From Nocardioides phosphati (lineage in GTDB: Bacteria; Actinomycetota; Actinomycetes; Propionibacteriales; Nocardioidaceae), in contig NZ_BMNI01000005.1 of NCBI RefSeq assembly GCF_014646375.1, positions 124,001 to 188,000 on the forward strand: a stretch of DNA of 64,000 nt. Reading direction: 5' to 3'. A program made the translations under genes and the position numbers. Position 1 is the stretch's first letter; each line of letters opens with the position of its first letter. Positions 24,872-33,659 of the stretch are shown here, piece after piece. The notes beneath the pieces were generated by a model. It saw nothing but the letters and a program-made list of their open reading frames with translations, was not told the origin of the DNA and did not search any database.

Positions 24872-26377
24872 GTGACCGACCGCGCGCCCCTCGCCGATGC
24901 CCTTCGCGCCGCACTCGCGGACGCCTCGTACACCTACGACGGCGTCGCCGAGCTGCTCGGCCCGATCGCCCACAACGCGCTGTCGCGCAACGAGACCGCC
25001 CCCGGCCTGCGGCGTACGACGGGTGGCAGCCCGCTCGCGACGCTGACGCGGCTCTTCCTGCTGCAGGCCACGGTGCCGGTGGTGGATGCCGAGAAGGCGC
25101 TGCCCGGCCTCGTCGACCGGCTCTGCGTCGAGGGCATCCTCGAGCGGAGCCTGAGCGAGGTGGCCGCGCGCATCGACGTCCGCCCCTACGGCGCCCAGCT
25201 CGACGAGGACAGCGACCGCGACTTCTGGGTCGTCTCCGACCTGACGCCCGGCCTCGACGGCACGCCCAACAAGGTCGGTGCCAACCACGTCCTCGGCATC
25301 TCCAGCGCATCGACCAGCCTCGCCCAGCTGACCCTGCGCCACGAGGTCGGCACCGCGCTCGACCTCGGCACCGGCTGTGGCGTCCAGGCGCTCCACCTCG
25401 CCGGCCACGCGGAGCGGGTCGTCGCCACCGACGTCAACAAGCGCGCGCTGTGGATCGCCGGCTTCAACGCCGCGCTCAACCAGACGCCCAACGTCGAGGT
25501 GCTCGACGGCTCCTTCTTCGAGCCGGTCGCGGGCGAGACCTTCGACCTGATCGCGACGAACCCGCCGTTCGTCATCTCGCCGGCGACGGGGGAGCGGCTG
25601 GTCTACCGCGACTCCGGCCTGCCCGGCGACCGCGTGGTCGAGGACATCGTCCGCAAGGCGCCGGAGCTGCTCAACGACGGCGGCTGGTGCCAGGTGCTGG
25701 CCAACTGGATCATCCGCGAGGACACGCCGTGGGACGAGCGGCTCGCCTCCTGGCTCGACGGCAGCTGCGACGCGTTCATCGTGCAGCGCGAGGTGCTCGA
25801 CCCGGCCAGCTACGTCGAGCTGTGGCTCAAGGACGCCGGCCTGCAGTCCGCGACCGACTACCTGCACCGCTACGACACCTGGCTCGCGTGGTTCGAGGAG
25901 CAGGGCATCGAGGCGATCGGCTTCGGCTGGATCAACCTCCGCAAGCGCCCGGCCGGCGCCGCCGGTGAGCCCACCCTCCGCCTCGAGGAGTGGCCGTACG
26001 ACGTGGAGCAGCCGATCGCGCCCGCCATCGCCGCGTGGGGCGAGGCCGTCGACACGCTCGCGACCCTGCGCGACGACGACGCGCTGATGGGCGCCACGCT
26101 CCAGGTTCGCGAGGACGTCCAGCAGGAGACCGTCGGCGCTCCCGGCGCCGAGGACCCGCACACCGTGGTGCTCCGCCAGCAGCGCGGGTTCCGACGCGCC
26201 CGCAAGGCCGACACGGTCGAGGCGGCGCTCGTCGGTGCCTGCGACGGTGAGCTGACCGTCGGCCAGATCCTCGACGCCCTCGCGCAGCTCCTCGAGGCCG
26301 ACCCGGCCGAGACCCGCGCGGCGTACGCGGAGAAGGTCCGCGAGCTGGTGGCCGAGAGCTTCCTCGAGCTCGCCTGA
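24872..26377 (+). CDS. SAM-dependent methyltransferase of the HemK-like (NPPF) group
   Basis: 501 residues from the GTG at 24872, which has GGGG 4-7 nt upstream; ATGs at 24860 and 24863 are alternatives. An N-terminal domain of about 150 residues (SYTYDGVAELLGPIAHNALSR) precedes a Rossmann methyltransferase core with motif I ALDLGTGCGVQALHLAG, the acidic ATDVNKRA, and the NPPF catalytic motif in LIATNPPFVIS. NPPF is typical of enzymes that methylate amide or exocyclic amino nitrogen. A C-terminal helical region of about 200 residues has no assigned role. Mycobacteria keep a similar gene upstream of topA. The substrate is unknown; RNA or protein is more likely than a small molecule. Confidence 0.82.
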   Translation: MTDRAPLADALRAALADASYTYDGVAELLGPIAHNALSRNETAPGLRRTTGGSPLATLTRLFLLQATVPVVDAEKALPGLVDRLCVEGILERSLSEVAARIDVRPYGAQLDEDSDRDFWVVSDLTPGLDGTPNKVGANHVLGISSASTSLAQLTLRHEVGTALDLGTGCGVQALHLAGHAERVVATDVNKRALWIAGFNAALNQTPNVEVLDGSFFEPVAGETFDLIATNPPFVISPATGERLVYRDSGLPGDRVVEDIVRKAPELLNDGGWCQVLANWIIREDTPWDERLASWLDGSCDAFIVQREVLDPASYVELWLKDAGLQSATDYLHRYDTWLAWFEEQGIEAIGFGWINLRKRPAGAAGEPTLRLEEWPYDVEQPIAPAIAAWGEAVDTLATLRDDDALMGATLQVREDVQQETVGAPGAEDPHTVVLRQQRGFRRARKADTVEAALVGACDGELTVGQILDALAQLLEADPAETRAAYAEKVRELVAESFLELA

Positions 26378-26481
26378 CCCGACGCAACACCCCTCGGGAG
26401 TCCTCCGCGGAGCCGGCCCGGGGCGTAGCCCCGCGGCGTACGTCACCTCACATCCGCACGGGACCCCCTGAATCGTGGGGC

Positions 26482-26487
26482 TACAGT
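26482..26487 (+). promoter_or_regulatory. -10 box upstream of topA
   Basis: TACAGT fits the TANNNT consensus. Transcription from about 26494-26496 would start either just before or on the GTG of a 7-codon leader frame, and would give topA a leader of about 58 nt. No clear -35 hexamer is seen. Confidence 0.5.
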
Positions 26488-26495
26488 GAGCGGCC

Positions 26496-26519
26496 GTGAG
26501 CACCCTCTCGGCAAGGTGA
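26496..26519 (+). CDS. Possible leaderless 7-codon leader peptide upstream of topA
   Basis: A GTG placed 8 nt after the TACAGT box opens the frame MSTLSAR, followed by TGA at 26517-26519, 32 nt before the topA start. The spacing fits leaderless initiation, which seems common in this genome. If translated, it would place ribosomes on the topA leader and could couple topA expression to initiation or elongation conditions. It may equally be a chance frame: a 7-codon frame carries no coding statistics. Confidence 0.3.
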   Translation: MSTLSAR

Positions 26520-26551
26520 GGTGCCACCAAACAGCAGGGAGAGCTGAGCGC

Positions 26552-29299
26552 GTGGGACACAAGCTGGTCATCGTCGAGTCCCCGGCCAAGGCCCGCACCA
26601 TCGGTGGGTACCTCGGTCCGGGCTATGTCGTCGAGTCCTCGATCGGCCACATCCGCGACCTCCCCAACAACGCCGCGGAGATCCCGGCGAAGATCAAGGA
26701 CAAGCCCTGGGGCCGCCTGGGCATCGACGTCGACGGCGAGTTCACGCCGTACTACGTGGTGCCGCGGGACAAGAAGGCCCACATGACCAAGCTCAAGTCG
26801 CTGCTGAAGGACGCCGACGAGCTCTTCCTCGCCACCGATGAGGACCGCGAGGGCGAGGCGATCGCCTGGCACCTCCTCGAGGAGCTGAAGCCGAAGAAGG
26901 ACGTCCCCGTCCACCGGATGGTCTTCCACGAGATCACCAAGCCGGCGATCCTCGCGGCGGTCGCGAACCCGCGCCACATCAACGACGACCTGGTCGAGGC
27001 GCAGGAGACCCGCCGCATCCTCGACCGCCTCTACGGCTACGAGATCTCGCCGGTCCTGTGGCGCAAGGTCCAGAGCGGTCTCTCCGCCGGCCGCGTCCAG
27101 TCCGTCGCGACGCGCCTCGTGGTCGACCGCGAGAAGGAGCGGATGGCCTTCAAGGTCGCCTCCTACTGGGACCTCGAGGGCACCTTCGACGCCGGCTCGG
27201 CCCACGACCAGCGGATGTTCCCCGCCAAGATCCACTCGATCGACGGTGCCCGCATCGCCCGCGGCTCCGACTTCGACACCAACGCCCAGCTGACCGCCTC
27301 CGCGACGAAGACGGGCGTCGCCCACCTCGACCGCAGGGCCGCCGAGGCGCTCGTCGGCGCGCTCGCCGACACCTCCTTCACGGTGCGCAGCGTCGAGTCG
27401 AAGCCCTACAAGCGGAGCCCCTACGCGCCGTTCCGCACCACGACGCTGCAGCAGGAGGCGAGCCGCAAGCTCGGCATGACCGCGCAGGTCGCGATGAGCG
27501 TGGCGCAGCGCCTCTACGAGGGCGGCTACATCACCTACATGCGTACCGACTCCACGACCCTCAGCGACGCCGCCGTCGGCGCGGCCCGCGAGCAGGTCCG
27601 CGAGCTGTACGGCGCGGAGTACCTCCCCGACCGTCCCCGCGTCTACGCGTCGAAGGTCAAGAACGCCCAGGAGGCGCACGAGGCGATCCGCCCCGCCGGC
27701 GAGCACTTCCGCACCCCGGCGCAGACCGGCCTGTCCGGCGACCAGTTCCGGCTCTACGAGCTGATCTGGATGCGCACGGTCGCCTCGCAGATGAAGGACG
27801 CGGTCGGCAACACCGTCTCGGTCCGCCTCGGCGGCACCGCCTCCGACGGCCGCGACGTCCTCTTCTCGGCATCCGGCCGCACGATCACCTTCCACGGCTT
27901 CCTCAAGGCGTACGTCGAGGGCACCGACAACGACGCCACCAAGGACGACGCCGAGACGCGGCTGCCCAACCTGACCGAGGGCGCTGCGGTCTCGGCCGCG
28001 AGCCTGAGCGCGGCCGGCCACGAGACCAAGCCCCCGTCGCGGTTCACCGAGGCGACGCTGATCAAGGAGCTCGAGGACCGGGAGATCGGTCGCCCGTCGA
28101 CGTACGCGAGCATCATCTCGACGATCATCAACCGCGGCTACGTCTACAAGAAGGGCACGGCGCTGGTGCCGGCCTGGATCGCGTTCTCGGTCGTGCGGCT
28201 GCTCGAGGAGCACTTCACCCGCCTCATCGACTACGACTTCACGGCCTCCCTCGAGGAGGTCCTCGACGGCATCGCCCGTGGCGAGCGCAACAAGATCGTG
28301 GAGCTGCGCGAGTTCTACTTCGGCTCCGACTCCAAGGTCGGCGTGAAGCCGCTCGTCGAGGGCCTGGGCGACATCGACGCCAAGGCGCTCGCGACGTTCC
28401 CCGTCGGCGACCCGGCCGACGGCATCGTGCTCCGCGTCGGCCGCTACGGCCCCTACATCGAGGGCCCGGAGGGTGACGCCGACGGTGCCCCGATGCGCGC
28501 CAACGTCCCTGACGACCTGCCGCCCGACGAGCTCACCGCGGCCAAGGCGCGCGAGCTCTTCGCCAACCCGGCCGGCGCCGAGATCGAGCTGGGCGTCCAC
28601 CCCGACACCGGCCTGCAGGTCGTGGCGAAGAACGGCCGCTTCGGCCCCTACGTCACCGAGGTCCTGCCCGAGGACGCGCCCAAGACCGGCAAGAACGCCG
28701 TCAAGGCGCGCACCGGCTCGCTCTTCAAGGACATGTCGCTCGACACGATCACGCTCGAGGACGCCATCAAGCTCCTCTCCCTGCCGCGGGTCGTCGGTGT
28801 CGACACCGACGGCGAGGAGATCACCGCGCAGAACGGCCGCTACGGCCCGTACCTCAAGAAGGGCACCGACTCCCGCACGATCGCGTCGGAGACCCAGCTG
28901 CTGACGATCACGCTCGAGGAGGCGCAGGCGATCTACGCCCAGCCGAAGCAGCGTGGCCGTGCGGCCGCGGCGCCGCCGCTCAAGGAGCTGGGTCCGGACC
29001 CGGTCTCGGGCCAGCCTGTCGTCATCAAGTCGGGCCGCTTCGGCGACTACGTGACCGACGGCGAGTACAACGCGACGCTGCGCAAGGACGACACGATCGA
29101 GTCGATGACGATCGAGCGTGCAGCCGAGCTGCTCGCCGAGCGTCGTGCCAAGGGCCCGGCGAAGAAGGCCACCAAGAAGGCGACCGCCAAGAAGGCCCCG
29201 GCCAAGAAGGCGACCGCGAAGAAGGCAGCGGCCAAGAAGACCACTGCCACGAAGAGCGCCGCGAAGAAGACGACGAAGGCCGCTGCGAAGAAGTCGTAG
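26552..29299 (+). CDS. topA: DNA topoisomerase I (type IA)
   Basis: 915 residues from the GTG at 26552, which has GGGAGAG 8 nt upstream. It relaxes negative supercoils by single-strand passage. The N-terminal Toprim domain has KLVIVESPAKARTIGGYL and the metal-binding ATDEDREGEAIAWHL. The active-site tyrosine lies in ITYMRTDSTTLS near residue 330. Repeated C-terminal DNA-binding domains follow (NGRFGPYVTEV, NGRYGPYLKKG, SGRFGDYVTDG). The last 45 residues are a lysine/alanine tail (AKKATKKATAKK and so on), as in other actinobacterial TopA, where the tail aids processivity. The zinc fingers of E. coli TopA are absent. Well-placed start; certain identity. Confidence 0.97.
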   Translation: MGHKLVIVESPAKARTIGGYLGPGYVVESSIGHIRDLPNNAAEIPAKIKDKPWGRLGIDVDGEFTPYYVVPRDKKAHMTKLKSLLKDADELFLATDEDREGEAIAWHLLEELKPKKDVPVHRMVFHEITKPAILAAVANPRHINDDLVEAQETRRILDRLYGYEISPVLWRKVQSGLSAGRVQSVATRLVVDREKERMAFKVASYWDLEGTFDAGSAHDQRMFPAKIHSIDGARIARGSDFDTNAQLTASATKTGVAHLDRRAAEALVGALADTSFTVRSVESKPYKRSPYAPFRTTTLQQEASRKLGMTAQVAMSVAQRLYEGGYITYMRTDSTTLSDAAVGAAREQVRELYGAEYLPDRPRVYASKVKNAQEAHEAIRPAGEHFRTPAQTGLSGDQFRLYELIWMRTVASQMKDAVGNTVSVRLGGTASDGRDVLFSASGRTITFHGFLKAYVEGTDNDATKDDAETRLPNLTEGAAVSAASLSAAGHETKPPSRFTEATLIKELEDREIGRPSTYASIISTIINRGYVYKKGTALVPAWIAFSVVRLLEEHFTRLIDYDFTASLEEVLDGIARGERNKIVELREFYFGSDSKVGVKPLVEGLGDIDAKALATFPVGDPADGIVLRVGRYGPYIEGPEGDADGAPMRANVPDDLPPDELTAAKARELFANPAGAEIELGVHPDTGLQVVAKNGRFGPYVTEVLPEDAPKTGKNAVKARTGSLFKDMSLDTITLEDAIKLLSLPRVVGVDTDGEEITAQNGRYGPYLKKGTDSRTIASETQLLTITLEEAQAIYAQPKQRGRAAAAPPLKELGPDPVSGQPVVIKSGRFGDYVTDGEYNATLRKDDTIESMTIERAAELLAERRAKGPAKKATKKATAKKAPAKKATAKKAAAKKTTATKSAAKKTTKAAAKKS

Positions 29300-29341
29300 C
29301 GCCTCCCGGGATTCGGGCTGCTCCGGGTGCACCATCCTCGT

Positions 29342-29821
29342 ATGAGCATCCAGGAGCAGCTCGATCCCGCCGCTGCTGACGAGGTCGTCGCCAAGGTCCC
29401 GCCGATCGACGACGACTTCCTCCACCGCGTGCTCGTCGAGGACCCGGCTGCCGCGACCTCGCCCCCGTCGGCACCTGCCGGCGGGAAGATCGCCCGCAGC
29501 GCCCGCGCCACCGGCCGCGGCCTGCTGACGCTCACGCTGTTCCTGCTCGGCCTCGCCGCCGGTGGCGGGGCCGGCTTCGGCTACGGCGAGGGCCTCGTCG
29601 CCAAGGCGGGCCGCACCGACCTGCTCCCGTCGTACGCCGTGTGGCCGGTGCTCTGGTGGGTGCTGCTCGCGAGCGTCCCCGTCGTGCTCACGCTGGCGTT
29701 CTGGAAGCGGGTCCGCCCGCTCTGCTTCGGCTACCTGCTCGCGCTGCCGTGGCAGCTCGTCTTCGTGCTCGTCTACGTCTACGCGACCTACGGCACCTGG
29801 GGCCACGGCCCGGCGCACTGA
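29342..29821 (+). CDS. Unknown membrane protein
   Basis: 159 residues from the ATG at 29342 (MSIQEQLDPAAADEVV); an in-frame GTG at 29327 is possible. The first 60 residues are acidic and polar. Three hydrophobic helices follow (about 63-82, 98-118 and 127-148), with a glycine-rich loop (AAGGGAGFGYGEG) after the first. It ends with a short GTWGHGPAH tail. It lies 42 bp after topA on the same strand and converges on the DUF2892 gene. I do not recognise the family, and no function can be inferred from the neighbours. Confidence 0.75.
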   Translation: MSIQEQLDPAAADEVVAKVPPIDDDFLHRVLVEDPAAATSPPSAPAGGKIARSARATGRGLLTLTLFLLGLAAGGGAGFGYGEGLVAKAGRTDLLPSYAVWPVLWWVLLASVPVVLTLAFWKRVRPLCFGYLLALPWQLVFVLVYVYATYGTWGHGPAH

Positions 29822-29843
29822 CCCCGCGTGAGGGCCACCCGCC

Positions 29844-30113
29844 TCACAGCGGCGCGGGTGCCCTCCGTGCGGCGCAGATCTCCCGGCTCCGGACCGGGCC
29901 GCCGAGCACCGCGCTGATCCAGCAGAGGTTGAAGGCGCCCGCCGACAGCGGCACCACGCTCCACGCCATCAGGACGATCCCGAGCGTCGAGTCGCGCAGC
30001 GCGAACCCGGTGACCAGGAAGGCCGTGCCGGCGGCGAGACGGAAGGCCCGTCCTGCGCCGCTGTTGATCCACCGGCTGAAGCCGGTCTCGTTGAACCGAT
30101 CCGCTGCGCCCAT
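29844..30113 (-). CDS. DUF2892 (YgaP-like membrane domain) protein
   Basis: 89 residues. The start ATG at 30113 has a strong GAGGAGG upstream. The pattern RWINSGAGRAFRLAAGTAFLV, a turn, and a second hydrophobic helix (LGIVLMAWSVVPLSAGAFN) ending in a cysteine match the DUF2892 family. These are two-helix inner-membrane proteins sometimes found fused to rhodanese. Here it stands alone. Role unknown. The gene converges on the membrane protein gene at 29821, with 22 bp between the stops and no clear terminator. Confidence 0.8.
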   Translation of the reverse strand: MGAADRFNETGFSRWINSGAGRAFRLAAGTAFLVTGFALRDSTLGIVLMAWSVVPLSAGAFNLCWISAVLGGPVRSREICAARRAPAPL

Positions 30114-30228
30114 GACGGGCCTCCTCTGGGGTGGGTGACACCTCGAGTCTCGGCCCGCGGTCGCCGCGCGACCATGACCCGGACCCCGCCGGGGATGATC
30201 GCCCGGCCGGACCGTGGGTGCCCAGCCC

Positions 30229-30234
30229 TAAGGT
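30229..30234 (+). promoter_or_regulatory. -10 box for leaderless tmk
   Basis: TAAGGT lies 7 nt before the GTG of tmk, the spacing expected if transcription starts on the start codon. There is no Shine-Dalgarno sequence between the box and the start. Confidence 0.55.
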
Positions 30235-30241
30235 GTACGAC

Positions 30242-30880
30242 GTGAGCACGGGCGCCTTCTCCGACACCGGCCTCTTCGTCTGCTTCGAGGGCGGCGAGGG
30301 CGGCGGCAAGTCGACGCAGTCGCGCCTGCTGCAGCAGTGGCTCGAGGCCGACGGTCACGAGGTCGTCCTGACCTTCGAGCCGGGCGACACCGAGGTCGGC
30401 AAGCGGATCCGCCAGATCGTGCTGAGCCCCGAGACCGGCGAGCTGAGCAACCGCACCGAGGTGCTGCTCTACGCCGCCGACAAGGCCGAGCACGTCGACA
30501 CCGTCGTCCTGCCGGCCCTCCGCGCGGGCCGCGTCGTGATCACCGACCGCTACGTCGACTCCGCGCTGGCCTACCAGGGCGCCGGGCGCACCGAGGCGGT
30601 CGCCGAGGTCGAGGCGGTCAACCGCTGGGCGACGCGTGACCTGCGACCGCACCTGACCGTCGTCCTCGACCTGGCGCCGCAGGCCGGGCTGGGCCGGTTC
30701 GAGGAGCGCGACCGCATCGAGGGGGAGTCGCTGGAGTTCCACCAGCGCGTGCGCGAGGCCTTCCTGGCGATGGCTGCCGCAGACCCCGACCACTACCTCG
30801 TCGTCGACGCCCGCGGCTCGATCGAGGAGATCCACGCCGTGATCCGCGCGCGCGTCGCCGCGATGCTGGTGACCGCATGA
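30242..30880 (+). CDS. tmk: Thymidylate kinase
   Basis: 212 residues. It phosphorylates dTMP to dTDP in the cytosol for dTTP synthesis. The P-loop is CFEGGEGGGKSTQS, the DRY motif is VITDRYVDSALAYQG, and a LID-region arginine lies in LGRFEERDRIEGE. The GTG at 30242 gives a 9-residue lead before the P-loop strand, normal for the family. It is coupled to the delta-prime subunit gene by a 4-nt overlap, a standard actinobacterial arrangement (tmk-holB). The -10 box at 30229 suggests a leaderless transcript that covers tmk, holB and the hydrolase gene. Confidence 0.97.
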   Translation: MSTGAFSDTGLFVCFEGGEGGGKSTQSRLLQQWLEADGHEVVLTFEPGDTEVGKRIRQIVLSPETGELSNRTEVLLYAADKAEHVDTVVLPALRAGRVVITDRYVDSALAYQGAGRTEAVAEVEAVNRWATRDLRPHLTVVLDLAPQAGLGRFEERDRIEGESLEFHQRVREAFLAMAAADPDHYLVVDARGSIEEIHAVIRARVAAMLVTA

Positions 30881-32055
30881 CCACCGCCTCCGTCGACCAG
30901 CGCTCCGGCGGCATCTGGGACCACCTCGTCGGCCAGCGTGCGGCCATCACCGCGCTGTCGCGCGCGGCCCGGGGCCAGGGCATGAGCCATGCCTGGCTCT
31001 TCACCGGCCCGCCCGGGTCGGGCCGCTCCAACGCAGCGGTCGCCTTCGCCGCGGCGCTGCAGTGCGAGGAGGGCGGCTGCGGCACGTGCCACGCCTGCCA
31101 CACGGTGATGGCCGGCTCCCACGCCGACGTCTCCGTCGTCCGCACCGAGAAGCTCTCGATCGGTGTCGACGAGGTCCGAGACATCGTCCGCCGCTCGGGG
31201 CTGAGCCCGGTCGGCAAGCGCTGGCAGATCCTCGTCGTCGAGGACGCCGACCGCCTCACCGACCAGGCCTGCAACGCCCTGCTCAAGGCGATCGAGGAGC
31301 CCACCCCGCGCACGGTCTGGATGCTCTGCGCGCCCACCGTCGAGGACGTCCTGACCACGATCCGCTCGCGCTGCCGCCTCGTCACGCTGACCACGCCCGC
31401 GCCGGCCGACGTCGCGGCGTTCCTCGTGCGCACGATGGGCGTCCAGGAGTCCCTCGCGGAGTACGCCGCCCGCCACAGCCAGGGCCACATCGGCCGGGCT
31501 CGCGCCCTGGCGAAGGATGAGCACGTCCGCAACCGGCGCCGCGAGATCGTCGCGATCCCCGCCCGGCTCACCTCGCTCGGTGCCTGCATGCAGGCCGCCG
31601 ACCGGCTCCACGCCGCGGCCAAGGCCGAGGCCGACGCGATCACCGGCGAGCTCGACAAGCGCGAGAAGGTCGACCTCGACGCGGCGTACGGCGTGGTCGA
31701 GCGTGGTCGCCGTCCGCGGGAGTACTCACCCGCCCTGGCCGCGCTCGAGAAGGGCCAGAAGACCCGCGCGAAGCGGCGCATCCTCGATGTCGTCGACCGC
31801 GCCCTGATGGACCTGGTGAGCGTCTACCGCGACTCCATCGCGATGGCGACGGGCTCCGGCGCCGCGCTGGTCAACGAGGAGCTCCGGCCCGACCTGGAGC
31901 GCCTGGTGCAGGTGAGCACCCCGGAGCAGGACCTGCGGCGCATCGACGCGATCTTCCAGGCGCGGGAGCAGATGCTCGAGTTCAACGTCCCGGCGCAGCT
32001 CGCGCTGGAGTCGATGATGGTGGCGCTGAAGCTGCCGGAGGGAGGCCGGGCGTGA
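30877..32055 (+). CDS. holB: DNA polymerase III subunit delta prime
   Basis: 392 residues, a stator subunit of the clamp loader. The AAA+ fold shows LFTGPPGSGRSNAAVAF, in which the Walker A lysine is arginine, so this subunit probably does not hydrolyse ATP. A zinc module follows (CEEGGCGTCHACHTV). The SRC motif in TTIRSRCRLVTL, which supplies the trans arginine finger, is intact. The C-terminal collar domain occupies the last 150 residues. The start overlaps the tmk stop (ATGA) and the stop overlaps the next GTG. Confidence 0.93.
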   Translation: MTTASVDQRSGGIWDHLVGQRAAITALSRAARGQGMSHAWLFTGPPGSGRSNAAVAFAAALQCEEGGCGTCHACHTVMAGSHADVSVVRTEKLSIGVDEVRDIVRRSGLSPVGKRWQILVVEDADRLTDQACNALLKAIEEPTPRTVWMLCAPTVEDVLTTIRSRCRLVTLTTPAPADVAAFLVRTMGVQESLAEYAARHSQGHIGRARALAKDEHVRNRRREIVAIPARLTSLGACMQAADRLHAAAKAEADAITGELDKREKVDLDAAYGVVERGRRPREYSPALAALEKGQKTRAKRRILDVVDRALMDLVSVYRDSIAMATGSGAALVNEELRPDLERLVQVSTPEQDLRRIDAIFQAREQMLEFNVPAQLALESMMVALKLPEGGRA

Positions 32056-33620
32056 AGCGTGCGCTGCCGATCGTCTTCGTCGTTCTCGCGGTGCTCTTCC
32101 CCGCGGTGATCGCGGTGGCGGTGCTCGCCGACGAGCGGGGCGGCGACCAGGGCTCGCCCACGGCATCGAGCACCTCCGTGCCGGTCCGTCCGGAGCAGAA
32201 GGGCGCGCGCACCGCGCCGAGGCCCGGTCTCCAGCGCTTCTACGACCAGCGGCTCGACTGGTCGACGTGTCGCGACGGCGACGCCTGCGCGACCCTCGAG
32301 GTGCCGCTCGACTACCGCAAGCCGACCGGCGCCACGATCGGCATCGCGGTGCTGCGCAACGCCGCCGACGGCTCCCGCAACGCCCCCGACCTGCTCGTCA
32401 ACCCGGGCGGCCCGGGTGCTCCCGGCACCGACATGGCGGCGGCGCCGGTCGGCTCCTACTTCCCGGCGACGATCCACGAGCACTTCAACCTGATCGGCTT
32501 CGACCCGCGCGGCACGGGCGCGAGCGACCCGGTCGACTGCCTGAGCGACCGCGAGGTCGACGAGATGATGGCCGCCGACCCCGACCCCGACAACCCCCGC
32601 GAGGTCACCGACACCGTCAAGCGCGCCGATGCCTTCGCTGCCGGCTGCGAGCGGCGCACGGGCGAGCTCTTCCGCCACCTCTCGACCCACGACGCCGCCC
32701 GCGACATGGACGTCCTGCGCGCTGCCCTGGGCAACGCGAAGATGGACTACCTCGGCTTCTCCTACGGCACCAAGCTCGGCGCCACCTACGCCGACCTCTT
32801 CCCGAAGCGGGTCGGCCGGATGGTGCTCGACGGCGCCGTCGACCCGACGCTCTCCTCGCTCGACTCCTCGCTGGGCCAGGCCCACGGCTTCCAGGTCGCC
32901 CTCGATGCGTACGTCGACCACTGTGTCGAGGGTGGCGGCTGCTACCTCGGCGACACCCGCGCGGCTGCGCTCCGCCGGATCAGCGCGTTCCTCGACGACA
33001 TCGACACCACGCCGCTCGTCGTCGGCACCCGGCGGCTGACCGCCGGCACGGCGTTCCTCGGCATCATCCAGCCGCTCTACGTCCGTGAGCTCTGGCCGGC
33101 GCTCGACGATGCACTGAAGAAGGCGCTCCACGGCGATGGCAGCGGCCTGCTGCAGTGGTCCGACCTCTACACCGCGCGCAAGCCCGGCGGCGGCTACGAG
33201 GACAACAGCGCCGAGGCGATCGCCGCGATCAACTGCGACGACGACCCCACCTCGGTGCCCGCGGCCCGGATCCCGGCGCTCTTCCCGCGCTTCGAGAAGG
33301 AGTCGCCGACCTTCGGCCGGATCTTCGCGTGGGGCATGCTCGGCTGCCGCTCGCTCGGCCCGGGCAAGGGTGCTCCGAAGCCCGACTGGCACCTCGACGC
33401 CAGGGGCGCCGCCCCGATCGTGGTCATCGGCACCACCCGCGACCCCGCCACGCCGCTCGCCTGGGCGCAGGCGCTCGCCTCCCAGCTCGACTCCGGCGTG
33501 CTGATCACGCGCGACGGCGACGGCCACACCGGCTACAACAAGGGCAACTCCTGTGTCGACGACGCCGTCGAGACGTACCTCATCGACGGCAAGGCGCCGA
33601 GCCGCGACCTGACCTGCTGA
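32052..33620 (+). CDS. Secreted alpha/beta hydrolase, tripeptidyl aminopeptidase type
   Basis: 522 residues. A single hydrophobic segment (ALPIVFVVLAVLFPAVIAVAVL, residues about 4-25) acts as signal or anchor. The catalytic triad is visible: the nucleophile Ser in YLGFSYGTKLG, an Asp in TTRDPATPLAW, and a His in GDGHTGYNKGNSC. The oxyanion region is LLVNPGGPGAPG. The C-terminal TAP-like domain marks the Streptomyces SlpD/SlpE and tripeptidyl aminopeptidase group, which remove short N-terminal peptides outside the cell. The GTG overlaps the holB stop by 4 nt, so it is co-translated with a replication gene, an arrangement common in actinobacteria. Confidence 0.9.
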   Translation: MKRALPIVFVVLAVLFPAVIAVAVLADERGGDQGSPTASSTSVPVRPEQKGARTAPRPGLQRFYDQRLDWSTCRDGDACATLEVPLDYRKPTGATIGIAVLRNAADGSRNAPDLLVNPGGPGAPGTDMAAAPVGSYFPATIHEHFNLIGFDPRGTGASDPVDCLSDREVDEMMAADPDPDNPREVTDTVKRADAFAAGCERRTGELFRHLSTHDAARDMDVLRAALGNAKMDYLGFSYGTKLGATYADLFPKRVGRMVLDGAVDPTLSSLDSSLGQAHGFQVALDAYVDHCVEGGGCYLGDTRAAALRRISAFLDDIDTTPLVVGTRRLTAGTAFLGIIQPLYVRELWPALDDALKKALHGDGSGLLQWSDLYTARKPGGGYEDNSAEAIAAINCDDDPTSVPAARIPALFPRFEKESPTFGRIFAWGMLGCRSLGPGKGAPKPDWHLDARGAAPIVVIGTTRDPATPLAWAQALASQLDSGVLITRDGDGHTGYNKGNSCVDDAVETYLIDGKAPSRDLTC

Positions 33621-33647
33621 GGGGTTCCTTCCGCATCTGCGGTGCTC

Positions 33648-33653
33648 TACGCT
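33648..33653 (+). promoter_or_regulatory. -10 box for the leaderless molybdate regulator
   Basis: TACGCT sits 6 nt before ATG 33660. The hexamer 17 nt upstream (TTCCTT) is a weak -35. There is no ribosome site, so leaderless initiation is likely for the mod operon. Confidence 0.5.
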
Positions 33654-33659
33654 GGCCGC

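Noticed and set aside
24557..29818. A 1753-codon open frame on the minus strand across hppA end, methyltransferase and topA
   Set aside because: It is antisense to well-supported genes and consists of low-complexity Arg/Val/Leu/Asp repeats typical of high-GC shadow frames. It has no motif and no ribosome site.
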